The position numbers were made by a program, and so were the translations under genes. From Closterium sp. Naga37s-1 (lineage: Eukaryota; Streptophyta; Zygnematophyceae; Desmidiales; Closteriaceae), in contig CANJKZ010000092.1 of NCBI GenBank assembly GCA_947471745.1, positions 2,852,001 through 2,916,000 on the forward strand: a stretch of 64,000 nt of DNA, in the 5' to 3' direction. Numbering within the stretch: position 1 is the stretch's first letter; every line of letters begins with the position of its first letter. This document shows positions 1 through 8,473 of the stretch, piece after piece. The notes beneath the pieces are model-generated. The model was not told the origin of the DNA and ran no database searches. It saw nothing but the letters and a program-made list of their open reading frames with translations.

Positions 1-322
1 CAGTGGCAGGGGAGGAGTAGCGTGCAACTACAGCGTCGTACAAGGTCTGAGCACTCTTGTACTGGCTAAAGTGCGCACGCTCAGAGGTAGGCAGGTGGCG
101 ACGCACAGCAAGACGTGCAGCAGCATCGCGCGTGGCCCACTGGGAGCGAACAGTTGCGTCAGCATCAGTGGCGGGAGCAGGAGAGGCACCAGAAGTGAGG
201 TCAAAGAGGGAGAGGCCGTCTGCCCTATCGCACTGTAAGAAAAGCTGCAGGTCATCTATCCAGACGTCAAAGTCAATGGCCCGACCCTCAGCGTCAAAAG
301 CGAGGACACTAGGGGTAGCCAT
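1..322 (-). CDS. Copia-1 gag-pol polyprotein, N-terminal fragment
   Basis: Gag start of a Ty1/copia polyprotein, truncated by the window edge. The protein begins MATPSVLAFDAEGR and runs about 107 residues, the same as the intact copy at 27063 with no internal stop seen. The start is the ATG on the minus strand at 322-320; the same ATG is kept in all three copia-1 copies, directly after a conserved leader end. Gag would form the cytoplasmic particle that packages element RNA. Whether the rest of this copy is intact cannot be seen. Confidence 0.9.
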   Translation of the reverse strand, partial: MATPSVLAFDAEGRAIDFDVWIDDLQLFLQCDRADGLSLFDLTSGASPAPATDADATVRSQWATRDAAARLAVRRHLPTSERAHFSQYKSAQTLYDAVVARYSSPAT

Positions 323-369
323 GATAGTAGTAGACTAGCAGTGCAAACAGTGGGGTGAGGGCAGTGCTG

Positions 370-1412
370 TGAGAGAGGCGCTGCTCTTACCGGACAGGGC
401 GGCTCGGGCGGCTCGGCTGCAGGGCGGCTCGGCGACTCGGCTGCTGGGCGGCTCGGCTGCTGGGCGGCTCGGCGGCTCGGCTGCTGGGCGTCTCAGCGAC
501 TCGGCTGCTGGGCGGCTCGGCGGCTCTGCTGCTGGGCGGCTCGGCTGCTGGGCGGCTCGGCGGCTCGGCTGCTGGGCGGCTCGGCGGGGCCGCTGAGAGG
601 GCGGCGTCCGGGGCCGCTGGGAGGAGGCGGCGGGGCCGCTGAGAGGAGGCGGCGGGGCCGCTTAGAGGAGGCGGCGGAGCCGCTGAGAGGAGGCGGGGCC
701 GCGTCAGGGGCCGCGATAGGGGCCGCGTCAGGGGCCGCGTCAGGAGCCGCGGCAGGGGCCGCGTCAGGGGCCGCGGCAGGGTCGCGTCAGGGCGCCGCGT
801 CAGGGGCCGCGTCAGGGCGCCGCCAGGGGCCGCGGCAGGACCGCGTCAGGGCCGCGTAAGGGGCCGCGGCAGGGGCCGCGTCAGGGGCCGCGTCAGGGCC
901 GCGTCAGGGCCGCGGCAGAGCCGCTTCAGGGCCGCGTCAGGGGCCGCTTCAGGGCCGCGGCAGGGGCCGCAGCAGGCCGCGTCAGGACCGCGTCAGGGGC
1001 CGCGGCAGGGCCGCGTCAGGGCCGCGGCAGGGGCCGCGTCAGGGCGCCGCGTCAGGGGCCGCGTCAGGGCGCCGCCAGGGGCCGCGGCAGGGCCGCGTCA
1101 GGGCCGCGTCAGGGCCGCGTCAGGGGCCGCTTCAGGGCCGCGGCAGGGGCCGCGGCAGGCCGCGTCAGGGCCGCGTCAGGGGCCGCGTCAGGGCCGCGGC
1201 AGGGGCTGCGTCAGGGCGCCGCCAGGGGCCGCGTCAGGCCGCGTCAGGGCCGCGTCAGGCGCCGCCAGGGGCCGCGTCAGGGCGCCACCAGGGGGGCGCG
1301 TCAGGGGCCGCGATAGGGCGCCGGCAGGGGCCTCGTCAGGGCGCCGCCAGGGGCCGCATAGGGGGCGCGTGGGAGGCGGCGTAGGGGCCGCGTAGAGGCA
1401 GCGTAGGGGCCG
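370..1412 (-). repeat. GC-rich minisatellite leader of copia-1 copy L
   Basis: Two arrays lie between primer site and gag: 370-590, built on a unit like GGCGGCTCGGCTGCTGG, and 600-1400, built on imperfect units of about 11-13 bp such as GGGCCGCGTCAGG. Short A runs end the array near 1418-1470. It reads as an untranslated leader rather than a gene; the open frames in it come from base composition. Confidence 0.85.
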
Positions 1413-1528
1413 CTAAAAAAAAAAAAAAATTAGGGCAGGGCGCAATGTGCGCGGGCAGCTAAAAAAAAAAAATCTTATGGTGGGCCCTTAGGAATGAACG
1501 GTCCCATGTAGGAACCCGCTCTATACCA

Positions 1529-1659
1529 TGTGAATCAAGAAAAACAGGAATGAGAATGACTAAGTGAAAGTTGGGTACAAGAAGCAAACCCTAGAAAACT
1601 GTACCCCATATGTGCTACCCCACTCTAGCCTACAGTAGCTATGTCATATAAATCTGACA
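1529..1659 (-). repeat. 5' LTR of copia-1 copy L
   Basis: 131 bp, starting TGTCAGA and ending CACA when read on the minus strand. It differs from the 25751-25881 LTR at one base that I can see. The primer site follows at 1515-1528 (TGGTATAGAGCGGG), an initiator-Met-like sequence lacking one C. Confidence 0.93.
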
Positions 1660-2020
1660 GTGACGGCAGTGCTGATTTGTTGTTGGGTGCCGAAATCGTG
1701 ACGCATGGCTTACTCCTGGCCACATTCGTCGCTCCGGGGTGTGTCGTGTTGTGGTTGTCGCCTCCGTCGTTGCGGGCGATGCCATCACTAGCCGCGCTTG
1801 AGGTTTGTCCCACACTCCCGTGCTGGGATGCGTGATGTGCTCCTTGTGCTTGGGTGCCTTGTGTTTGTGATTGTGCTTCTTGCGCCCGTGCATCGTCGTT
1901 TTGCAGCGACGCACGTTCTGCCGTCAGCGCCGCAAGTGTCTCGGAACTTTCATGCAGCTGTTGCAGCAGTTCGTTTAGGCACTCCTGCGTGAGCCTTGTG
2001 ACGTCGATATGTTCGGCCAT
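1660..2020 (-). pseudogene. Gypsy-P gag, N-terminal fragment
   Basis: About 120 codons from the ATG at 2020. The protein starts MAEHIDVTRLTQE, has a leucine-rich helical stretch, then LTAERAS and SVGQTSSAASDGIA. The gypsy-B gag has the same pattern in the same order (MAEFTL, LTAERDS, SVGQRSGAASDGAA), which is the basis for the call. Gag would build the virus-like particle. The frame runs into the copia LTR at 1659 and ends there, so the gene is broken by insertion; no zinc knuckle is present in this piece. Confidence 0.8.
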
Positions 2021-2159
2021 GTCGAAGGACGACGGCTCGTCTTAGCACTAGGCGCAGCCATGGCTGCACGCGTTTACGCGAGGACAACGGCTCCTAGGTG
2101 CTGAGGGGCGTGAGTCTCTTCGAGTGAAAAAAACAAAAGTTGAGTTCTCTCTAGTTGCG

Positions 2160-2301
2160 GATATGCGCGGTTCGGAAAGGAAAGTGGATCTGATAGCCAA
2201 GTATTGCAGGTGCAATAAATCGAAGTAGCGCAGATATGTGCGGTGCGGAAAAGAAAGTGGATCTAATAGCCAAGTGTTACGGGTGCAATGAATCGAAGTA
2301 G
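2160..2301. repeat. 71-bp tandem duplication across the gypsy-P LTR/leader junction
   Basis: Two imperfect copies, about 2160-2230 and 2231-2301, each containing GGAAAGTGGATCTGATAGCC-like sequence, the primer-site region and the last 25-30 bp of the LTR. The copies differ at about ten positions, so the duplication is not recent. Confidence 0.8.
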
Positions 2302-2600
2302 CGAGAATTGCACTAGAGTGTCAAGCGAGTACAAAGTATGAGCAAAGGCATGAGCGAATACATATGTGCGAATATGCAAACTATAACGCGATGCGTGCGA
2401 GCTAGCTAGTGCAATGCTGGCATCGAGGTTTGGGCTGCTCCCGAAGCGTAGGCCGACACGCCCGGGCTAGCGGTGCATAGTTTTGCAAATAGTGCGTGCG
2501 AAGGTTGGCGAAGCCCCGTTAGCAGTAATGGGCGAAAAATGGCTGCTGCTGTACGTGGTGTTGACGTATGCGGTAAGGAATGCCGAAAAAAATCCTTACA
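2275..2600 (-). repeat. 5' LTR of gypsy-P
   Basis: 326 bp on the minus strand, from TGTAAGGATT to CCGTAACA. It shares with the gypsy-B LTR the segment around CGCTCATGCC, the GCAATTCTCGCT box and the GTAACA end. The adjacent primer site is eroded (CTTGGCTATTAGATCC against CTTGGTATTCAGAGCC in gypsy-B). Confidence 0.8.
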
Positions 2601-3356
2601 CCAACATAGCATAGAAATTATATGGATGCACGTTTTGTCATACAGATTGAGATTTCAAACGCAGCCAAAATGAATTGCCTTTAGAGGGGACAACATGATT
2701 TTTGCTTCGTCCCCTTCGATGCTGTGTATTCCATGGGGCCAATATCAGCATACTCATATTATGCCTTAAGCGATTTGCATCCGTAGTCAACTGAAATAAA
2801 ACAAAAAAAACTGTTGTCCGATATAGTGCTTGCATATTCGAGTTCCTTTTCTTTGAGACTCACAAATTGAATCTGAAACACACAATATAAAACACGTAAA
2901 GAACCTTAGCAACTTTCGGGATAACTCAACCCTAAACACAAGAAGCTGTCCATTGTTTAGGTTTGAAGCCTTCAAAGTTTGCTTCCTTATCTGAAAGGGT
3001 TTTATTTTTGTGTTCTCACGCATGAGCAATACATAAATAATTGATTATGTTAGCCCAAACTTCTAGTTTATTATTGTCGGGAAGAGGAAACTTCAAAATT
3101 CTACAACTTGGTTCGCGTCTTTAGTGTTGAGCATTTGAAGGAGTTTATTTGTCGGTTCTAGGGCAGCCTAGCCCCAGCAAAACTGCTCATATTTTCTTCG
3201 GTAATCTTGTTACATTGCGAAAGTGCGATTCGCGTGAAAAGTGTGACTGAAAAGCGAGAACCAATCAGCGATAAGACATTCAATGCGAGGACGAATGCAA
3301 ATCGCCTCTGGCATGATTTGAGTATCGCTGATGTTGGCCGTATTCCCTGGGCTGTC
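2601..3356. other. Unassigned AT-rich sequence
   Basis: About 750 bp, visibly more AT-rich than its surroundings, with no open frame resembling a known protein and no terminal repeats I can see. It flanks gypsy-P on one side and element F on the other, so it may be host DNA or the remnant of an older element. Confidence 0.5.
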
Positions 3357-3577
3357 TGTCAAACATACTAGCAGACGGGCCTAAGCTTAGTAGCCTAGGC
3401 CACGCTAAGACTAGGAAGGAGGCGCCAAGGTATGAGGGAGAGTTGAGCAAACGGAAACAGAATTGAAGAAAGGATGATGTTCACTAGCAGCAGTTGGGAT
3501 ACAAATAGCAAACCCTAACTGGGTTGTACTCGCTATAGAGCACCCCACTACAGGCTAGATAATATAACATTCTGACA
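3357..3577 (-). repeat. 3' LTR of element F
   Basis: 221 bp, TGTCAGAATG ... GTTTGACA on the minus strand. Contains an imperfect GGCCTAAGCT/AGCCTAGGCC hairpin near 3380-3410. A hairpin over the polypurine tract lies just outside, at 3580-3600. Confidence 0.9.
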
Positions 3578-4032
3578 CACCCCCATAGCCAAAGTGGGGT
3601 GTAATCAGCACAGCAAGCAGCAGTTCATAGTGTTCACAAATAACAAGCAAAGCCAGAGGCAACCACAAAGGGCAAGTGAGGAGGAGGAGGAACCGTAAGG
3701 GAAAAGAAGATAGGAGACGACGGCTGAAGCTGCAGACACATGGGCAACAGGAGTGCGCTCTGCGACTCAGTGGCTACCGGGAGCTAGTGCCCCGGAATAC
3801 AGGAGTAACAGGCTCTGCGGCTGCGACGAGCGGCAGGAGCAACGGACCCACGGGCGACAGGTGCAGCAGGCTCTCTGAGCTACCGGGAGCAAGTGCCCGG
3901 GACTACAGGCGCTGTGGACGACACGACGGCAGCCTCCTCTCAGCCTCCCCAAATAGTCCCACCCCCCTGACACACACCCCCTGCTTCACCCCTAACTCCA
4001 CTCCCACGTCACCCCCTTAGCGGCCCTCCCCG

Positions 4033-4945
4033 CGGCTCCCACACCTCCACCCCCCTCAGCGGCAGCTGTAGCAGTGGGAAACGGAAAAGGAGGAGGGGAA
4101 AGGGAAGGGGAGCACCCACACCGGGCACCCCCATGCTCGCCACCCCACACCCCCACCACCGCGGAACGCACAGCAGAACGGGAGTAATGGGCAGCGCGGG
4201 GGGGGGGGGGGGGGGTGGGGGGGGGGGGGGCGGGATGGGCTGCAGAGACGGCGTCGCGGGCAGCTGCAGGGGCGGGCCGAGGGCTGCTGCAGGGGCGGCT
4301 CGCGCGGGTCCTGGGGCGGCGCCACGGGCTGCTGCAGGGGCTGACCGTGGGCTGCTGCAGGTGCGGGCCGTGGGCTGCTGCAGGGGCGGCTCGCGCTGGT
4401 CCTGGGGCGGCGCCATGGGCGGCTGCAGGGGCGGCTGCGGCAGGCGCAGGGCAGCTGCAGGGGCGGCTCGCGCTGGTCCTGGGGCGGCGTCGCGGGCTGC
4501 TGCAGGGGCGGGCAGCGCGCACGCCCCCCGGGGTCGCCTCGACGGGCGACGGGGAGAGCCGCGCGCTGGCCCCCCAGGGTCGCCACGACGGGCGACGAAG
4601 AGGGCCGCGCGCGGGCCCCCCGAAGTCGCCTCGACGGGCGACGAGAAGGGCCGCGCGCGGGCCCCCCGAAGTCGCCTCGACGGGCGACGGGGAGGGCCGC
4701 GCGCAGGCCCCCGAAGTCGCCACGACGGGCGACGGGGAGGGCCACGCATAGGCCCCCCCAAGTCGCCACGACGGACGACGGGGAGGCCGCGCACGGGCCC
4801 TCGAAGGGCGCCACGACGGGCGACGGGGTGGGGGCAGCGCGCAGGCCCCCCGAAGGCGCCGCGACGGGCGACGGGGGGGGGGGGGGGGGGGGGGGGGGGG
4901 AGCGTGCACATGCCCCCGAAGGGCGCCACGACGGGCGCCACAGAG
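4033..4945 (-). repeat. GC-rich tandem repeats inside element F
   Basis: Three parts: a segment at 4033-4160 that is homologous to 36780-36900 in element E; G runs near 4200-4230 and at 4873-4900; and arrays of two unit types, one around GCTGCTGCAGGGGCGGCTCG (4260-4520) and one of 46-47 bp around GAAGTCGCCTCGACGGGCGA (4520-4870). The long proline/alanine/arginine frames here are compositional, not genes. Confidence 0.8.
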
Positions 4946-5099
4946 GGGTAAACCGCCACGCGCCCCGAGCGCGCGGCGGGCAGAAACCCTAATTTCTGCG
5001 CCGCGCACCACGGGGCGCGCGGCGGATAGAATGGCAGCGGAAGTAGGTGGTGGGCCCATGCACAGGAAGGCAGCAGAGACATGCCACCCTCTGATACCA

Positions 5100-5320
5100 T
5101 GTCAAACATACTAGCAGACGGGCCTAAGCTTAGTAGCCTAGGCCACGCTAAGACTAGGAAGGAGGCGCCAAGGTACGAGGGAGAGTTGAGCAAACGGAAA
5201 CAGAATTGAAGAAAGGATGATGTTCACTAGCAGCAGTTGGGATACAAATAGCAAACCCTAACTAGGTTGTACTCGCTATAGAGCACCCTACTGCAGGCTA
5301 GATAATATAACATTCTTACA
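5100..5320 (-). repeat. 5' LTR of element F, with primer site
   Basis: 221 bp. The primer binding site reads TGGTATCAGAGGG on the minus strand directly next to it (5087-5099), which fixes the transcription direction. Confidence 0.9.
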
Positions 5321-5325
5321 CTGTC

Positions 5326-5830
5326 TAGCGACCACGTGCTAGGCCGCACCACTCAGATAAGACACATTGGAATTCGATTCAAGAATTATCAAAAGAATGT
5401 CATTCTAGTTTTGGCGAGCCAAGTTAGCAGGTTTTCTCGGCCAACCCTTTTGCAAAGCCCTTCTCAATAGCGAACTGCCAGGTGTGCTTGCCGAGTCGCC
5501 AATGTTCCTTGCGGACTGCAAAGCGCCACAACAAGGGGCAAACGTCGTGAGAATTCAGGCGATTCGACGTTGAACGCGTGGCAGGCAGCAGAGCAACATC
5601 CCTCGGGGAAGCCACGGCACGACATGGCATAAATCGAGGCGCGAAACCTCGGATGAATGGCCTGTGAGGCGCTGCTTGCCCTAGAATCCTCGCTCGAGGG
5701 GTGAAGTGGAGCGTTCGGTGAAGCTGGTGTAGCGGGCCCCCTCGGCGTGGTGTTACGCCAGCTGTAGTGTGGCTTGGCGCGTAGGCATAATTCAGAACAT
5801 TTGCCGCTCTTAAGGAGGGAGGCAACAACA
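5326..5830. other. Unassigned sequence between element F and LTR-Z
   Basis: About 500 bp without a recognisable gene. Minus-strand frames of 135-173 codons cross it but match nothing I know. It may be a diverged part of the inverted LTR-Z copy, since that copy's outer end is not otherwise found. Confidence 0.4.
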
Positions 5831-6060
5831 CAAGTTGTTGCTGCTTTTACGTGTGCACTCATGAGACTCATATGTGACTCCAATGTAGCTCTAATGACTT
5901 CATGCAAGCTCACAGTTATAAAACGGCTTTTCCGGTTCGAAAAACGGAATAACCGTTTTGTACCTATGGCGAAATAATCACGCAAAGCGACGTGACATTC
6001 GCAAGAAATTTCTCGTCCCGTGAGTCAGCGAGGGATAAAGTTTTCCCGAGCCCCCCAACC
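5831..6060 (-). repeat. Inverted LTR-Z copy Z1, piece 1
   Basis: On the minus strand it matches the copia-C LTR: TTTCTCGTCCCGTGAGTC, the AAACGG-rich stretch, then TCATGAGTGCAC as at 50430. It is interrupted by copia-D at 6061 and continues at 15130. Confidence 0.75.
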
Positions 6061-6193
6061 TGGTCAGAATCTAGACGAAGGAATGAATGCATTGGATAGG
6101 AAGTTGGTACAAGTACTAACCCTAATTGGGTTGTACCCCTTATGGGCTACCCCATTATAGCCTACACAGCCTACACATTATAATAGTTTGACA
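6061..6193 (-). repeat. 3' LTR of copia-D
   Basis: About 133 bp, starting TGTCAAACTATT on the minus strand. Next to it is a polypurine-tract hairpin (CCCCCA at 6196-6201, TGGGGG at 6211-6216, 9-nt loop). Confidence 0.85.
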
Positions 6194-6429
6194 TACCCCC
6201 ACAAGCAAAGTGGGGGAGAACAAGGGGTCACAAGACCAGTTAAGAAAAGCAAAGCAAGCTCAAGGTGGATCACAAAGTCACCACACACTCTGAGCACAAG
6301 CAAATGGCCACAAGGCCAGTTCACATGCAGAGCTATATAAATGGGAACAAGCAGTACGGTGATCTCAACCTAGCAAGTGTAAGCATGCAGGTATAAGTAT
6401 ATAGATCACAGTACAAGCAAATTCACGAA

Positions 6430-6716
6430 GTGAGCAAGTGAGGCAAAGTAGGCACAAGGCCTTAAACAGTACAGAAACGCTGAGATCACCAGGCTGAAGT
6501 GCCTTGGTGAATATATCAGCAGTGTTGGTCCGAGTGGCCACGTAAGCAAGACGAAGCTGACCACGCTGCTGCAACTCTAGAGCAAGGAAGTAACTCAGAG
6601 CGATATGCTTCGTCTTGTGCTCCAGTCAGTGCTCCTGACACAAGGCAATCATGGCCTTGTTGTTTACGTACAGAATTGGAGGAGAACTAGGCCGCTCTCC
6701 GAAGTCGGTCAGCAGG
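6430..6716 (-). pseudogene. Copia-D RNase H, C-terminal part
   Basis: Minus-strand tail of the polyprotein beyond the Tc1 insertion. It reads ILYVNNKAMIALCQEH, a TGA stop, then LEHKTKHIALSYF and LRLAYVATRTNTADIFTKAL, the standard copia RNase H end. In the intact copia-1 the stop position is CGA (arginine), so one C-to-T change explains it. After the FTKAL motif the frame is shifted. With the insertion, the stop and the shift it cannot give a working RNase H. Confidence 0.85.
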
Positions 6717-6718
6717 TA

Positions 6719-6739
6719 CACTTAACGAAATAATTGTCC
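6719..6739 (+). repeat. Left terminal inverted repeat of the Tc1 element
   Basis: Begins CACTTAACG after the TA at 6717; pairs with 8451-8471. Confidence 0.9.
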
Positions 6740-7035
6740 TTATGGATTCGATCTGTAAATTAAATGGCGACCAATCGTAAAAAAACATGTATTCTATTGT
6801 ACAAATTGCATACAAGGCTCGCGTCATGTGTTACCAATTTGTGTAGTCGCCCTCTAGCCCTGCATACGATGGAGCTCTAACGAATCAGCTTTTCTCTCTC
6901 GACATCCCACACGGACAAATCTTTCCGAAATGTCTCGCGCATTATTTCGAGCGCAGTTAGATCTAGATCCGCGAAGTACAGAGGCGATTATGGGCGTAGT
7001 CTGCGATATTACCTTAGCGCTATCTCCCCTGCAGC

Positions 7036-8322
7036 ATGAAGCGCCATAGTATGGAGAAACAGAAGCGCATCATGCAGCTGATTCAAGAGGGGCGTAGTTA
7101 CCGCCAAATCGCTAAGGATGTGGGTGTTTCGAAGTCTGCCGTCCATGACGAGCTCCTCTGCCACGTCGGTCCGCAAACGTATGACGAACTAGTGCCGTCA
7201 CCGGGGAAACCTGGTCGGCCGCGCAAGCTACCCGAGCAAATCGCGTGAATAGTCGTAAGGTCGATAGTTTCTGGTGAATCGAGATCCGCCGAGGCAGCCG
7301 CAGGAATGATTGCTTCTACACACGGCATCAGCGTCACTGGCACCACCGATCGAAACACTCTCAAGCGGCACAGAGTTAAGGCGATTGAAAAGCCGCCTAA
7401 GCCTAGACTATCCGAGAAAAATATCAACGACCGCAGGCAGTGGGCCAAGGACCATCAACACTGGACGATGGACGACTGGAAACGCGTCATTTGGAGCGAT
7501 GAAACGAAGGTCTGCCGGTTTAGTAGCGACGGACGCAATTGGGCCTGGATTAGACAGGACTGCCCCATAGAGCCGCACCATGTAAAACAGACCGTCAAGC
7601 ATGGCGGCGGCTCCATCATGATTTGGGGGTGCATGACATACAACGGCGCGGGTTTTAAGTGCAAGATAGAGGGAAGGATGAACCCCGAGTTGTACCGTTC
7701 AATCCTGCAAGACGAGCTTCAACAGACAATCGAGCATTACGAGTTGAATCCCGAGGCAGCCGTGTTCCAGCATGACAACGACCCCAAGCATACGTGCAAG
7801 CTGGTAAAAAATTACCTAGCAGAGCAGCCGTACTCTGTTCTCTCATGGCCCCCATCTAGTCCGGACCTCAACCCCATAGAACACCTATGGGTTTACTTGA
7901 AGAAGCAGCTGCTGTTACGAAACGAACTTAGTCTAGGAACCGGAGTTTAGTAAGGGCCTAGGCTTAGTAGCCTAGGCCAAGCAGGTGTCGAGGTGGTTGT
8001 ACCAAGGAGATAATCGAGAATGATTGGTTTCACTATAGCACACAAGGTACATATAGCAAAATAGCAACGGTGCACCACCAACAACAAGAAGGCATAACTA
8101 CACTAAAGCTAAAGCTACAGGCAGTTATAAACATATATAAAATATATATCGCGACAGCTGCTTGCTTACCCCCGCCCCCCTGCAGGCATTCTCGAGCTCT
8201 GGGACAGAATTCAAGCGGAATGGGAGAAAATCCCAGCAGCCTGGTGCAGTGAATTGATCGACAGCATGCCCATGCGTGTGCAGGCTGTGCTCAAGGCCAA
8301 GGGTCGCTGGACCAAGTACTAG
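7036..8322 (+). pseudogene. Tc1-type transposase (DD34E), interrupted
   Basis: Cut-and-paste transposase that would bind the terminal repeats and insert at TA. The N-terminus has helix-turn-helix character (RSYRQIAKDVGVSKSAV). The catalytic domain shows VIWSDETK (first Asp), HGGGSIMIWGC, FQHDNDPKHT (second Asp) and SPDLNPIEHLW (Glu), with 34 residues between second Asp and Glu. Two lesions are visible: TGA at 7246-7248 in an otherwise continuous frame, and solo LTR G at 7913-8156 after the YLKKQL segment. Past that insertion the frame resumes (ELWDRIQAEW ... GRWTKY) to TAG at 8320-8322. Without the insertion the length is about 345 codons, normal for Tc1. Confidence 0.92.
7913..8156 (-). repeat. 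Solo LTR G inside the transposase gene
   Basis: 244 bp, TGTTACGA ... GCGACA on the plus strand, with a perfect duplication GCTGC (7908-7912 and 8157-8161). It resembles the 230-bp LTR of element E and carries the same hairpin (arms 7955-7964 and 7969-7978). Minus orientation is assigned by analogy with E. A lone LTR with matching duplications indicates LTR-LTR recombination after insertion. Confidence 0.88.
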
Positions 8323-8450
8323 AAAACTGTCCATGTAGCCTTGTGTTTCCATGTACAACCCTCCGGGTTTTGACCTTGTGGCGCCCTTTCATTAAGGCTT
8401 AAACACAGTAGCTACTAATGCACACTTTCCATCCTTATATCTTGGCATGT

Positions 8451-8471
8451 GGACAATTATTTCGTTCAGTG
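8451..8471 (+). repeat. Right terminal inverted repeat of the Tc1 element
   Basis: Ends TTCGTTCAGTG before the TA at 8472; one mismatch to the left repeat. Confidence 0.9.
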
Positions 8472-8473
8472 TA

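Larger units (their letters stand above)
1..1659 (-). mobile_element. Ty1/copia element, family copia-1, copy L (5' end only)
   Basis: Inverted partial copy of the element at 25751-33388. Read on the minus strand it has a 131-bp 5' LTR (1529-1659), a primer site, a GC-rich leader, and the gag start at 322, then leaves the window. Leader and gag match the intact copy almost base for base. It lies inside the gag gene of gypsy element P, so it is younger than P. The 3' half and second target-site duplication are outside the window. The two copies form an inverted repeat of about 1.6 kb, 24 kb apart. Confidence 0.93.
1660..2600 (-). mobile_element. Ty3/gypsy element P, 5' end
   Basis: Minus-strand LTR (2275-2600), a short leader and the start of gag, cut off by the copia-1 copy at 1659. 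Both the LTR ends (TGTAAGG ... GTAACA) and the gag N-terminus match gypsy-B at 35094, so P and B are diverged members of one lineage. The rest of P lies beyond the window start. Confidence 0.85.
3357..5320 (-). mobile_element. Non-autonomous LTR retrotransposon F
   Basis: 1964 bp with two 221-bp LTRs (3357-3577 and 5100-5320) and a perfect 5-bp duplication CTGTC (3352-3356 and 5321-5325). Orientation is minus: the primer site TGGTATCAGAGGG abuts the right LTR at 5099-5087, and a G-rich polypurine tract abuts the left LTR. The inside has no retroelement domain, only GC-rich repeats. It therefore needs proteins from another element, probably a copia family, since its LTR shares boxes with copia-1 and copia-D. 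The LTRs differ at about 5 of 221 sites. Confidence 0.9.
6719..8471 (+). mobile_element. Tc1/mariner-superfamily DNA transposon
   Basis: 1753 bp, bounded by 21-bp terminal inverted repeats (6719-6739 and 8451-8471, one mismatch) and a TA duplication (6717-6718, 8472-8473). It carries one transposase gene in plus orientation. Removing it plus one TA rejoins the copia-D RNase H frame. It is now dead: the transposase has a stop codon and a solo LTR insertion. The stretches 6740-7035 and 8323-8450 are untranslated. Confidence 0.93.

Noticed and set aside
3992..5193. Minus-strand frames of 355-394 codons in element F
   Set aside because: Proline/alanine/arginine-rich translations of tandem repeats and G runs, with overlapping frames open at once; no domain or conserved start.
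5424..5985. Minus-strand frames of 135 and 173 codons
   Set aside because: Partly overlap LTR-Z sequence and match no protein I recognise; they overlap each other in different frames.
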